Source of the DNA: Pelotalea chapellei
GTDB taxonomy: Bacteria; Desulfobacterota; Desulfuromonadia; Geobacterales; Pseudopelobacteraceae
Assembly (NCBI RefSeq): GCF_018531195.1
Contig: NZ_JAHDYS010000001.1
Coordinates: 186,001-250,000, forward strand
DNA length: 64,000 nucleotides
Reading direction: 5' to 3'
Part shown: positions 9,562-18,157 of the stretch, piece after piece
Layout: each line of letters starts with the position of its first letter
How positions within the stretch are numbered: position 1 is the stretch's first letter
Position numbers and translations under genes: made by a program
The notes under the pieces: model-generated
Told to the model about the DNA's origin: nothing
Databases searched by the model: none
The model's input: the letters and a program-made list of their open reading frames with translations, nothing else

Positions 9562-9939
9562 ATGACAGAAAATATCGCATCACATTCCAGGAGAATCCGC
9601 CAGCTGTGCCTGGTCCTGTTCTGCATGTGCCTGTGGATTGCAGAGGGTGCCGGCGCCCTGCAGGCAAAGGAACCGAGGCAGGACGCGAAAAGTATCAGAG
9701 AGGATTCCGAACTTGCGGAAAAGATCCGGCGTGCCCTGACTACAAACCAGTCACTGCGCGGCCGGATCATCACCGTGATTGTAAACGACGGCATTGCTCT
9801 GCTAAGCGGAACGGTAAACAGCGAAGCTGAACGAGCCGAAGCTGCATTAACCGCATTCAGGGTGCAAGGGGTGATTGATGTGGTCGACCGCATAACGGTC
9901 TCCCCGACCTGCCGGGAGGTTAAACCGGATCAGCGCTGA
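9562..9939 (+). CDS. small periplasmic BON domain protein
   Basis: 125 residues from the Met at 9562, which has GAGGTT upstream; a frame open from 9487 would overlap the previous stop and puts an unlikely arginine-rich head before the signal peptide. Residues about 12-35 are a signal peptide (LCLVLFCMCLWIAEGAGALQ) and about 48-115 one BON domain (IRRALTTNQSLRGR, then IVNDGIALLSGTVNSEAE, then GVIDVVDRI). The single-domain form resembles half of OsmY. It is the third BON protein in this stretch and probably part of the same envelope-stress set. Confidence 0.8.
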   Translation: MTENIASHSRRIRQLCLVLFCMCLWIAEGAGALQAKEPRQDAKSIREDSELAEKIRRALTTNQSLRGRIITVIVNDGIALLSGTVNSEAERAEAALTAFRVQGVIDVVDRITVSPTCREVKPDQR

Positions 9940-10056
9940 GGCGCCAGATTCAATCGGGAAAATACGAGTGATTCTTGTGGTGATGAAACTGCCACTTGGA
10001 GGTCATTTTTCTCCGCGCCTTGGCGCCTTAAGCGAAGCGAGCGAGAGAGCGGTTAA

Positions 10057-10100
10057 AAGGCCTTTCCTTACGCAAAGCCACAAATGACGCTAAGAGATTA
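10057..10100 (+). repeat. interspersed non-coding repeat, left copy
   Basis: The stretch around CGCAAAGCCACAAATGACGC closely matches, in opposite orientation, the sequence at 12844-12884 on the other side of the GH15 gene. Over the best 27 bases only three positions differ. GC-rich units of the form CGCAAAGCCGCAAAGACGCC are common between genes in many proteobacteria and their function is unknown. A further related piece (CTCCGCGCCTTGGCGCC) lies just upstream at about 10010-10030. The rest of the gap 9940-10165 shows no gene. Confidence 0.55.
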
Positions 10101-10165
10101 AGCCTGATGGCTGCAAAGGAAACTCTTACGACAGTGGTTCTGACCATGCCGGAAGGGAAAAAAGC

Positions 10166-12796
10166 CTATCGCGTAGCATGTGGCTCACGAAACCTGACCC
10201 TCCAATCGTAATCCATATATTCCAGCTTAAACGATTCGGGATGTTCGGAGATACTTCTGGCTAGGTCCTTTTCCAGGAATTGGGCAACGAAAACAGCTTT
10301 ATCATGGGCAGTTTTGCCGAAGTCGTCGTACCACTTGAATAATCTCGGCAGTACAATCTTTTTGTGCTGTTCATCAATTTCCGCGTGATTGGCAATAAAA
10401 CTCTCCGCAGCTGCCTGAAGATCGGCGTGCAGCGTTGCAGGCCGCAGCACGGTAATCGGCGGAGAGGATAACGCCCCGGTCGAGAGGGCAAAGAGCAAGC
10501 GTGGGTCGCATGGCCGTATCGATTGGGAAAGTCGCGGGTCCCCGGAGGGAAGCGGCAGGTCCAGTCTCCCGGGGCCGGGCCGGTTGCCTCGCAGAATGCC
10601 GTTAAGAATACAGTCGGCACTGAAGAACTGGCTGCCGACCCGGCAGCTGATCCGCTTGTAGAACCAGGGAATCTCCTTTACCGATTCGCGTACGTTGAGG
10701 GCCAAGATGTTGTGGAGTACCAGGATATTGAACAGGTTGCTCCAGAAACTAATTTTCTCCTCCCTCTCTTCCAGCCCGGCAGGATCAAAGGAATGCATTT
10801 TCCGCAGCAGGCTTCCCAGGCGCTCGACCAGAGGAGTTGTGGCACGCGCTGCATCAGCCTGAAATTCATTTAGGCTTATGATCGCCTGATCCAGAATATC
10901 CGCCACTTCATCCGGCAGAGGAGGTGAAGGAACACCATGTTCCTCACCTTCACCCGGCAGAATCACGTTCTCCTGTAATGGCCGCTTGATCCGCAGTTCA
11001 CCCTTGGCATCGGCAATGGCCATGGCTGCGGTAATATAAGCTTCATGGCTGAAGGCCTGCGGATAGTTGCCCAGCTGCTCCTGCCATGTCGGATCGTACT
11101 CCTCGGCCAGAAGGTGCAGAGGCCAGCCAACCTCGTCCACTCTGGCCAGCAGCAATTCTGCCTCCTCGATCTCCCCCTGTCGGGCAAGATTAGTGATCAG
11201 CCAGAGGGTACATGCCATAAAAGTGCCCTCACTCCCCGGCAAGCCATCGTCGGCCAGATAGCGGTATATGAAGCCTTTTTCTGCAAGATCTACCCGTACC
11301 GCCTCCACCGTTGCCAGCATTCGAGGATCATTGAAGGAAATGAAGCCGCTCATCGACATCAGAAAGCTACTGCCATCCAGCGCATCCGAATCGTAGTGCA
11401 GTACGAATGCCTGTCGCTTGCTGTCCCATCCCCTGGACATTACCTCCCGTCCGATTTCATCACGTGCTTTTTCCCACTGTTCCAGGTCACCTGCTGCACC
11501 GGTGATTTCGGCAATCCGGATGCATCTGTCTAATGTAACCCAGCACATCACCTTGGAATGTACAAAGTGCCGGGGGTTGCTCCGCATCTCCCAGATGCTC
11601 CAGTCAGGTTCGCGCCAGTGACTCATGACGAAACCGCACATCAGCCGCAGGCCATGCCACATCTCTGCATCAATGGTCCTGTTCCGCTCTACGAGCAGGT
11701 GCGCCGCAATCAGTACATGGCCGTAGATGCTAAACTGCTTCTGCGACACAGCATTGTTGCCTGTTCGCACCGGGTGCGAGCCGCGGAACCCCTCCAGATG
11801 GGGCAGGATCTCTTCCGTAATATTTTCCGAACCATCAAGGCGGTACATCACTTGTAGACTATTTCTTTTGCTCTTGAGAATGATCTCGTTGAGCCAGCCA
11901 AGGTATCCTTCCGTTTCTTTGACATGCCCAACCTGAAAAAGGGCCGTAAGCGCCATGGAGGTGTCGCGTACCCAGGAAAAGCGATAATCCCAGTTGCGCA
12001 CCCCACCGATAACTTCGGGAAGAGATGTGGTGGCTGCAGCTGCCATGGTCCCGTGGGGCCGGTAATACAGAAGCTTCAGCACCAGTAGCGAGCGGACCAC
12101 TTGCTTCCGATGAGCTCCCAGATCATTGAAAAACCCGGGACCGCTCCTGTTCAACCAGGTGCGCCAGAACGTGAGCGTGTCCAGCAGAAGCTCCTCGGCC
12201 TGTTTCTCTGAGAGTTGATCCGGCTCCCTGGCTCCATATCGCAATTGCAAAGCCACCCGGTCCCCTTCATTTAGCTCCCAGATGCCCTCTGCTGCTGCTT
12301 CCTGTACTTCCAGATTCATTGTGGTCGAAAGGGCGACATACTCCCCATTTCCGGCAGCCACGACTCCGTGGCCAGGAAAGATGGTCACCTGCGGAATTAT
12401 GCGCCCGTAGTCAAAACGCGGCTCGAATCTCACGCGCACCCGTACGTTTCCGCGCTGCACATGAAGGAGACGCACCAGCACACATCCCCCCTGTTCACAG
12501 GTCCGGCCTTCATCGGCAGGCACGGTCATGAAATCAGTCAACGTATAGAAACCGGTCCTGGTTCGGAATTTACCAAATAATACATTCGAATCTTCCAGGT
12601 ACGACAGCACCGAGTCCCATTCACCATCCGGGGATATGGAAAAATATCCGCCGTCGTCGGCGTCGAGAATGGCCCCGAATATACTCGGCGAGTCGATATG
12701 CGGCAGGCACATCCAATCGATCGAGCCGTCTCTGCCAACCAGAGCGACTGAATGCAGATTACCGATGATTCCATAGTCGCTGATTTTTTTGTACAT
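10166..12796 (-). CDS. GH15 glucoamylase/trehalase-type hydrolase fused to a C-terminal DUF547 domain
   Basis: 876 residues. Residues about 1-610 are a glycoside hydrolase family 15 enzyme of the trehalase/glucan type: N-terminal beta-sandwich (ISDYGIIGNLHSVALVGRDG), then the alpha-barrel with GGVRNWDYRFSWVRDTSMAL, the general acid Glu in WSIWEMRSNPRHFVHSKVMC, and the general base Glu region LLAEEYDPTWQEQLGNYPQA, FSHEAYI. Residues about 640-860 match DUF547 (KISFWSNLFNILVLHNILAL, DPRLLFALSTGALSSPPI, IVLPRLFKWYDDFGK), a domain of unknown role rarely seen with GH15. There is no signal peptide, so the enzyme is cytoplasmic and may degrade trehalose or short glucans, both stress compounds. It is flanked by inverted copies of an intergenic repeat. 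The exact substrate is not readable. Confidence 0.85.
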   Translation of the reverse strand: MYKKISDYGIIGNLHSVALVGRDGSIDWMCLPHIDSPSIFGAILDADDGGYFSISPDGEWDSVLSYLEDSNVLFGKFRTRTGFYTLTDFMTVPADEGRTCEQGGCVLVRLLHVQRGNVRVRVRFEPRFDYGRIIPQVTIFPGHGVVAAGNGEYVALSTTMNLEVQEAAAEGIWELNEGDRVALQLRYGAREPDQLSEKQAEELLLDTLTFWRTWLNRSGPGFFNDLGAHRKQVVRSLLVLKLLYYRPHGTMAAAATTSLPEVIGGVRNWDYRFSWVRDTSMALTALFQVGHVKETEGYLGWLNEIILKSKRNSLQVMYRLDGSENITEEILPHLEGFRGSHPVRTGNNAVSQKQFSIYGHVLIAAHLLVERNRTIDAEMWHGLRLMCGFVMSHWREPDWSIWEMRSNPRHFVHSKVMCWVTLDRCIRIAEITGAAGDLEQWEKARDEIGREVMSRGWDSKRQAFVLHYDSDALDGSSFLMSMSGFISFNDPRMLATVEAVRVDLAEKGFIYRYLADDGLPGSEGTFMACTLWLITNLARQGEIEEAELLLARVDEVGWPLHLLAEEYDPTWQEQLGNYPQAFSHEAYITAAMAIADAKGELRIKRPLQENVILPGEGEEHGVPSPPLPDEVADILDQAIISLNEFQADAARATTPLVERLGSLLRKMHSFDPAGLEEREEKISFWSNLFNILVLHNILALNVRESVKEIPWFYKRISCRVGSQFFSADCILNGILRGNRPGPGRLDLPLPSGDPRLSQSIRPCDPRLLFALSTGALSSPPITVLRPATLHADLQAAAESFIANHAEIDEQHKKIVLPRLFKWYDDFGKTAHDKAVFVAQFLEKDLARSISEHPESFKLEYMDYDWRVRFREPHATR

Positions 12797-12843
12797 CGCT
12801 CTCGACCTTATGAGACTGGTAGTGAGTCTAGAAAGGTGCCGGT

Positions 12844-12884
12844 GATTCTCTTGGCGTCTTTGCGGCTTTGCGCGAGAAAAGGTC
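12844..12884 (-). repeat. interspersed non-coding repeat, right copy
   Basis: On the minus strand this reads CGCAAAGCCGCAAAGACGCC and continues with AAGAGA, the same unit as at 10057-10100 but inverted relative to it. The two copies bracket the GH15-DUF547 gene. It lies between the start of that gene (12796) and the end of the FAD/FeS/SDR gene (12904). Confidence 0.55.
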
Positions 12885-12903
12885 TATCAACTGCTACGAC
12901 TTC

Positions 12904-15900
12904 CTAAGTTCGACAGATTCCCAACCTGCTGAATCCTCGCTTGGGCCTGCTGCTAATTGCCAGAGCAGCGGTAAGAGCACATCCAGCTGCTATTCCGCCG
13001 ATCAGCCACTTGTTTTTTACAAACCACATACCCGGACTGCATGATTTCGATATCGCATCGAAATCACCATGGGCATTGAAATCACCCGGCACCGTTTCCC
13101 ACAGGTTGGAAGGACGGTCAGGCTGTTCCGGCTGGTCGGTCTGCTGTGATTTATAGCCCGTTTTTGCCAGGTACCAGTCGAGCAACCCGGCAAAGAACTT
13201 GTTGCCCCACATCGCCTTTACCGTCGGAATTCCTACATAGATCTCACGTCGCCGGTTTCTGGATGCCCATACGATTGCGTCGGCAGCCACTTCCGGTTGG
13301 AAGATCGGGGGCACAGGTTGAGGCTTGTTGGGCAACCGGGACTTAACCCAGTTGAATTGCGGTGTGTTCATGGCAGGAAGCTGCACCATCGTGATATGCA
13401 CAGGGCTTTTCTCATGCAGCAGTTCACAGCGGATAGAGTCGGTAAAACCGCGGATACCGTGCTTGGCGCCACAATAGGCAGCTTGCAGCGGTATGCTGCG
13501 CTCGGCCAGTGCCGATCCCACCTGCACGATTATTCCCTGCTTGCGCGGCAGCATGCGACGCAGCGCCGCCATGGTACCGTAGACGACGCCGAGATAGGTT
13601 ACTTCGGTAACACGCCGGAATTCATCGGCAGTCACTGCCGAAAAAGGGGAAAACACGGAGGTCATCGCGTTATTGACCCAGACATCAATGGGTCCGAATT
13701 CCTGCTCTACCTGTGATGCGGCCAGTTCCAGCTGTTCTGCGTCTGCGACGTCCGCAACGAGAATCATCGCCGAACCTCCCAAAGCTTCAACTTCCGCCCG
13801 TGCAGCCTCAAGCCGTTCGCGATTGCGGGATATAAGGCCGATGCGTGCCCCTTCCCGTGCAAAGGCATGGGCAGTGGCGCGACCAAGGCCAGCGGATGAA
13901 CCGGTTATGACGACTACCCTGCTATCTTTTGATGACATGGAGGTGCTCCTTGAAGTTATTTTCATTGCCTGCTGCAACAGTTCCGACAGGTGCAGCACCT
14001 TTTTCCCGGTCCCTTCCATGATCTGAGTTCGACAGCTGAAACCGTCAGCGACAATATATGTCTCGGACGAAGCCTCTCTTACCGCCGGAAGCAGCTTCAT
14101 CTCTCCGATCGCCATGGAAATATCGTACTTGCCCTTTTCAAATCCGAAAGAGCCTGCCATGCCGCAGCAGCCCTTCTGTGGCTCCTCGACCTGCATCCCC
14201 ATTTCCTGAAGAATCTGGTGCGCCGCTTGGGGATCGAGCACCGCTTTCTGATGGCAATGCCCATGATAAATCACCCTGCCTGGCCATTGCGGTAACGGCA
14301 GTTTTTCCCGCACCATGAATTCCGAGAGCAGCATTGTCAGCTGGGTGACCCGTCGTCCATCCTCGTGCTGAGGGAACATTTCGGGCAGTTCGTCGCGGAA
14401 GATTGCCGCGGTACTTGGTTCCAGAATCACCACCGGGATATCTTCCCGGACGAACGGCTCGAGCAGTTCCACCGCCTCGATTATCTGGCGGCGGGCATAG
14501 TCGAGCATGCCGTAATCCAAGGGGGGACGCACAGCTGGTGGAACATACTCGGGGATCAGGACCTGATAGCCGTAGTGGCCTAGAACGTTCAATGCGGCCC
14601 GGAGCGTTTCGGGAAAAAAATAGTTGTTGAAGGGATCGGGATAGAGCACCACCTTGGTTGTGCCAACTGCACGGTAGTGCGTGTGATACCAGTGGGTGAA
14701 GGTCTGTTCGGCGAATCGCGGCATCTGGCGCTGGTGGGCAATGCCACCCAGCGCCTTAGTGATCCGGCTGACGATCGGGGCATGCCCCATAAAATTCGCC
14801 AGCTCCGGCACCTTCGCTCCGAGTGCCCCCCAGATGCCGATCAGTCCCATGGAGTAGGCTGGAAGCGGACGCAGGCGATGCCGGTAATGGTGATACAGAA
14901 ATTCAGCCTTGTAGGTGGCCATGTCCACGTCAACCGGGCAGTCAGTCTTACAGCCCTTGCAGGAGAGGCAGTACTCCAGTGAATCCTTCACCTCCTTGCT
15001 GTGCCAGCCATCGGAAATGAAATCACCCCTGAACATTTCGAACAGCAGGTGAGCCCGACCGCGAGTAGTGTGTTTTTCTTCCCGGGTGGCCAGAAAGCTG
15101 GGACACATGAAAGCATCATGGGTGCGGCGGCATTTGCCGACCCCCACGCAACGCAGAGTGGCCCGGGGGAAGTTTCCCCTATCCTTTGGAAACTGAAAGC
15201 GAGTTTCCGGTTGCCAGGGATTGTAGTCGGTACCGAGCCGCAGATTCTCATCGGGGCGGTACGGCTCGACGACCTTGCCCGGATTCATCTTCCACTCCGG
15301 ATCCCACAACGATTTGAACTGCTGAAAGCAATCTACCAGGTCATCGCCATACATTTTTTTCAGAAGAACAGCCTTGGATTGCCCATCCCCATGCTCGCCG
15401 GAAATCGAGCCGCCGTAGCTGACGACCAGGTCGGAGGCCTTGTCGATGAACGACAGGTAATTCTGGATACCCTTGTGAGTGAAGAGATCGAAGGAGATGC
15501 GGCAATGGATGCAGCCCTGGCCGAAATGACCATACAGCGAAGCGATCAGCCCATGGCTGTCGAGCAACTTGCGGAACTCGCGCAGGTACTCACCCACATT
15601 GTCCGGAGGTATGGCCGCGTCCTCCCATCCCGGCCAGGCCAGCGGCATGCCAGGTACGTTTGCCGTGGCTCCCAGACCTGATTCACGCACCTCCCACACC
15701 TTCTTCTCTTCTTGTTCGTCGGTGAAAAGCTTCATGGAGGGGGGCTTCTCACGCTGACGCAGCTTCTCCATCGCTTGACGGGCGATGCCGTCCGATTCCT
15801 CTTTGCTGTCTCCGCCAAATTCCACCAGCAGCCAGCCCTGGCCGTCGGGCAGAAGCTGAATGTCCTGGGGATGAAGGTGCTTTTTCTTCATGAAATCCAC

Positions 15901-16848
15901 GAGCAGGTCATCCAGCCCCTCGAGACCCACAGGGCCGAATTCCATGATGGCGGGTACGTCGTCTCCGGCGCAGAATACATCCGGATAGCCCAGCACCAGC
16001 AGCGAGCGTACCGGCGGGCTGTGTACCAGACGTACCGTCGCCTCAAGAACGGTTATGCAGGTCCCTTCGCTTCCGACCAGCGCTCTTGCAACGTTGAATC
16101 CGTTTTCAGGCAGCAGGTCGTCTAGGTTGTATCCCGACACGCGACGAGGAATGCTCGGATAACGCCGGCGAATCTGCTCCGCATAGCGGTCACGGATATC
16201 CCGAAGCCCGGCGAAGATCTCGCCGCGTCTGCCTCCGGCAGCGATGATTCGTTTCAGTTCCTCATCGCTGGTAGGACCGACGGTCATGCGGATGCCGTCG
16301 TAAGTGATGATCTCCATCTCAAGAATGTTATCTGCAGTCCTGCCGGCCATTACGGAATGGATACCGCACGAGTTGTTACCGATCATGCCGCCGAATGTAT
16401 TGTGGGTGTGAGTGGCCGGATCGGGGCCGTAGGTGAGATGGTGCTTTTCGGTCTGCTCGCGCAGCTGGTCGAGAATCACCCCCGCTTGCACCCGGGCGAT
16501 CTTTCGGTCCGAGTCGATTTCGAGAATCTGGTTCAGGTATTTGGAATGATCGATCACAACGGCAACATTGCAGGTTTGTCCGCAGAGTGCGGTGCCTCCT
16601 CCCCGGGACACTACGGGAGCGCCGTGCTTGTGGCAGGTCTCGAGGGTCTTGACCACGGCCTCGATAGTTTTCGGGATGACAACGCCAATCGGGATCTGCC
16701 GGTAATTGGAAGCATCTGTTGAGTAGAGAGCCCGACTACCGGCATCGAAACGAACCTCTCCGTCGATTGCAGATCGAAGTTCAGCTTCCAGCGCTCCGGG
16801 GTTCAGGGTGGTATTGACCAACTTCGCACTTTCAGTGGTTTTTGACAT
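12904..16848 (-). CDS. FAD-linked oxidase / Fe-S oxidoreductase / short-chain dehydrogenase fusion
   Basis: 1314 residues from the Met at 16848 (GGGAGGAGG upstream). Residues about 20-500 are a GlcD/D-lactate-dehydrogenase-type flavoprotein (PCMH FAD fold: VVSRGGGTALCGQTCN, GGMIGNNSCGIHS; C-terminal YGHFGQGCIHCRISFD). Residues about 550-960 are a GlpC/GlcF-like Fe-S part with a cluster motif CLSCKGCKTDCP, a second Cys set (CVGVGKC, MCPSF) and two CCG-type pieces (GHCHQKAV, GCCGMAGSFGFE). From residue 971 on there is a short-chain dehydrogenase (TGSSAGLGRA for NAD(P), catalytic YCGAK) ending in a membrane helix (WLIGGIAAGCALTAALAIS). The first two parts together oxidise a 2-hydroxy acid and pass electrons onward. 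The SDR part has its own ribosome site and may be a fused neighbour. Confidence 0.85.
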   Translation of the reverse strand: MSKTTESAKLVNTTLNPGALEAELRSAIDGEVRFDAGSRALYSTDASNYRQIPIGVVIPKTIEAVVKTLETCHKHGAPVVSRGGGTALCGQTCNVAVVIDHSKYLNQILEIDSDRKIARVQAGVILDQLREQTEKHHLTYGPDPATHTHNTFGGMIGNNSCGIHSVMAGRTADNILEMEIITYDGIRMTVGPTSDEELKRIIAAGGRRGEIFAGLRDIRDRYAEQIRRRYPSIPRRVSGYNLDDLLPENGFNVARALVGSEGTCITVLEATVRLVHSPPVRSLLVLGYPDVFCAGDDVPAIMEFGPVGLEGLDDLLVDFMKKKHLHPQDIQLLPDGQGWLLVEFGGDSKEESDGIARQAMEKLRQREKPPSMKLFTDEQEEKKVWEVRESGLGATANVPGMPLAWPGWEDAAIPPDNVGEYLREFRKLLDSHGLIASLYGHFGQGCIHCRISFDLFTHKGIQNYLSFIDKASDLVVSYGGSISGEHGDGQSKAVLLKKMYGDDLVDCFQQFKSLWDPEWKMNPGKVVEPYRPDENLRLGTDYNPWQPETRFQFPKDRGNFPRATLRCVGVGKCRRTHDAFMCPSFLATREEKHTTRGRAHLLFEMFRGDFISDGWHSKEVKDSLEYCLSCKGCKTDCPVDVDMATYKAEFLYHHYRHRLRPLPAYSMGLIGIWGALGAKVPELANFMGHAPIVSRITKALGGIAHQRQMPRFAEQTFTHWYHTHYRAVGTTKVVLYPDPFNNYFFPETLRAALNVLGHYGYQVLIPEYVPPAVRPPLDYGMLDYARRQIIEAVELLEPFVREDIPVVILEPSTAAIFRDELPEMFPQHEDGRRVTQLTMLLSEFMVREKLPLPQWPGRVIYHGHCHQKAVLDPQAAHQILQEMGMQVEEPQKGCCGMAGSFGFEKGKYDISMAIGEMKLLPAVREASSETYIVADGFSCRTQIMEGTGKKVLHLSELLQQAMKITSRSTSMSSKDSRVVVITGSSAGLGRATAHAFAREGARIGLISRNRERLEAARAEVEALGGSAMILVADVADAEQLELAASQVEQEFGPIDVWVNNAMTSVFSPFSAVTADEFRRVTEVTYLGVVYGTMAALRRMLPRKQGIIVQVGSALAERSIPLQAAYCGAKHGIRGFTDSIRCELLHEKSPVHITMVQLPAMNTPQFNWVKSRLPNKPQPVPPIFQPEVAADAIVWASRNRRREIYVGIPTVKAMWGNKFFAGLLDWYLAKTGYKSQQTDQPEQPDRPSNLWETVPGDFNAHGDFDAISKSCSPGMWFVKNKWLIGGIAAGCALTAALAISSRPKRGFSRLGICRT
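13938..13951 (-). promoter_or_regulatory. internal ribosome binding site and ATG for the SDR part
   Basis: AAGGAG at 13951-13946 stands seven bases before an in-frame ATG at 13938, exactly where the SDR domain begins (MSSKDSRVVVITGSS). A free-standing SDR made from here would be 344 residues (12904-13938), normal for membrane-tailed members of the family. The neighbouring frame carries TGA at 13964-13962 and TAA six bases on, where an independent upstream gene would be expected to stop. Internal initiation is therefore plausible. Confidence 0.6.
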
Positions 16849-17158
16849 GCCTCCTCCCGACCGTGCTCCTTCACACCTCGTATTGCTGCGCAGCATCCTC
16901 CCGCAGTGCCAGTCCCTGTCCTGTTTCACTCCACTCATGGAGGCGCTGTACTAGATAATCGCTAGTCGTTGCCATGCTATCTCCTTTTGCGCCTGAACTA
17001 GATTTGCTGCATCAAGTTTAAATGGTGGGGAGGAGCTGTCAATTTAAGCGGCAGAATAGAGGGAAGCATTGATATTTCCGGTGCGTGGCTTACACTTTTT
17101 ATCGAACAGTGACAATGGCACCAGACGGTCCAATGAACAGACGAAAGAGGGGATAGAA

Positions 17159-18157
17159 ATGGGAAAGGCTCTCACGATAGCATTGGAGCGACTCCAGGAA
17201 ATAGCCAAAGGGTTTGCCGCCGCCCTCCCCTCCATTGCTCTGTCTCTTGTTACCTTCGTCATTTTTTACATGATCGGTAAAATGACTAAATCCCTTGTCA
17301 AGAGAGCCACCGAACGGCGCAGCCACATGCGGGGTGCGGGCATCGCCATGGGACGCATCGCCCAGGGACTGGTATTGCTTGTGGGCACTCTTATCGCACT
17401 TTCAGTCGCATTGCCGACCTTCAAACCGGGTGATGTCATTGAGCTGCTCGGCATCGGGAGTGTGGCTATCGGCTTTGCTTTCCGCGACATTCTCCAGAAC
17501 TTCCTCGCCGGAATACTGATACTGCTTACTCATCCCTACCGGATAGGAGACCAGATTGTAACCAGCAACTATGAGGGAACCGTTGAAGACATCCAGACCC
17601 GCGCCACATTCATCAGAACCTACGACGGAAGACGGGTGGTCATTCCCAACTCCAACCTCTTCACCGAAAAAGTAGTTGTGAATACGGCATTTGACGAACG
17701 GCGGATTGAATACGATATTGGTATCGGGTATGGAGACGATGTGGAGTTGGCAAAGCGCCTGATGCTTGAGGCAATGCATGAAACAGACGGGGTGCTGAAA
17801 GAGCCTGCTCCTGACGTTCTCGTCATGGAATTTGCGCCTTCCAGCCTTACGATACGCGCACGATGGTGGATTTCACCTCCGCGCCGCGCTGATGCGCTGG
17901 ATGCGCGTGATGCCGTGCTTTCGACCATAAAGAAGAAACTCAAGGAACATGGGGTGGACACTCCCTTTCCGACACAGCAGATCCTTTTCCATGACCAGAC
18001 GGAGGAAACGGATGGAGACAGGCAGCGACAGCGTGAGGGTTGGCCGGTGGGAATGGAACCTGCTCCTCGCCCCTCCGGCCTGGCTCGAACCATTCGGGAA
18101 ACCACCCTGTTCAGACCCAAGGACGAGAATGCAGCGCACCCGCGAGAGCCACGATGA
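17159..18157 (+). CDS. MscS family mechanosensitive ion channel
   Basis: 332 residues from the ATG at 17159 (AGAGGGG upstream; 30 extra codons before it have no ribosome site). Three membrane helices: about 20-42, 65-85 and 92-120, the last being the pore helix with FAFRDILQNFLAGILILL. After it come the Sm-like beta domain (PYRIGDQIVTSNYEGTVEDI, then TFIRTYDGRRVVIPNSNLFT) and the alpha/beta C-terminal domain to about 280. The final 50 residues are a charged, probably disordered tail. The channel opens under membrane tension and releases small solutes during hypo-osmotic shock. Its stop overlaps the start of the DUF2254 gene (ATGA), so the two are translationally coupled. Confidence 0.92.
   Translation: MGKALTIALERLQEIAKGFAAALPSIALSLVTFVIFYMIGKMTKSLVKRATERRSHMRGAGIAMGRIAQGLVLLVGTLIALSVALPTFKPGDVIELLGIGSVAIGFAFRDILQNFLAGILILLTHPYRIGDQIVTSNYEGTVEDIQTRATFIRTYDGRRVVIPNSNLFTEKVVVNTAFDERRIEYDIGIGYGDDVELAKRLMLEAMHETDGVLKEPAPDVLVMEFAPSSLTIRARWWISPPRRADALDARDAVLSTIKKKLKEHGVDTPFPTQQILFHDQTEETDGDRQRQREGWPVGMEPAPRPSGLARTIRETTLFRPKDENAAHPREPR

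Noticed and set aside
9354-9893. 179-codon minus-strand frame over the SpoIIAA-like and small BON genes
   Set aside because: Both plus-strand genes match families; this one does not.
15001-15681. 226-codon plus-strand frame inside the FAD/Fe-S gene
   Set aside because: The opposite strand there encodes conserved FAD-oxidase and Cys-cluster motifs.
17069-17158. 30-codon N-terminal extension of the MscS gene
   Set aside because: No ribosome site and unlike MscS proteins; the ATG at 17159 has a good site.
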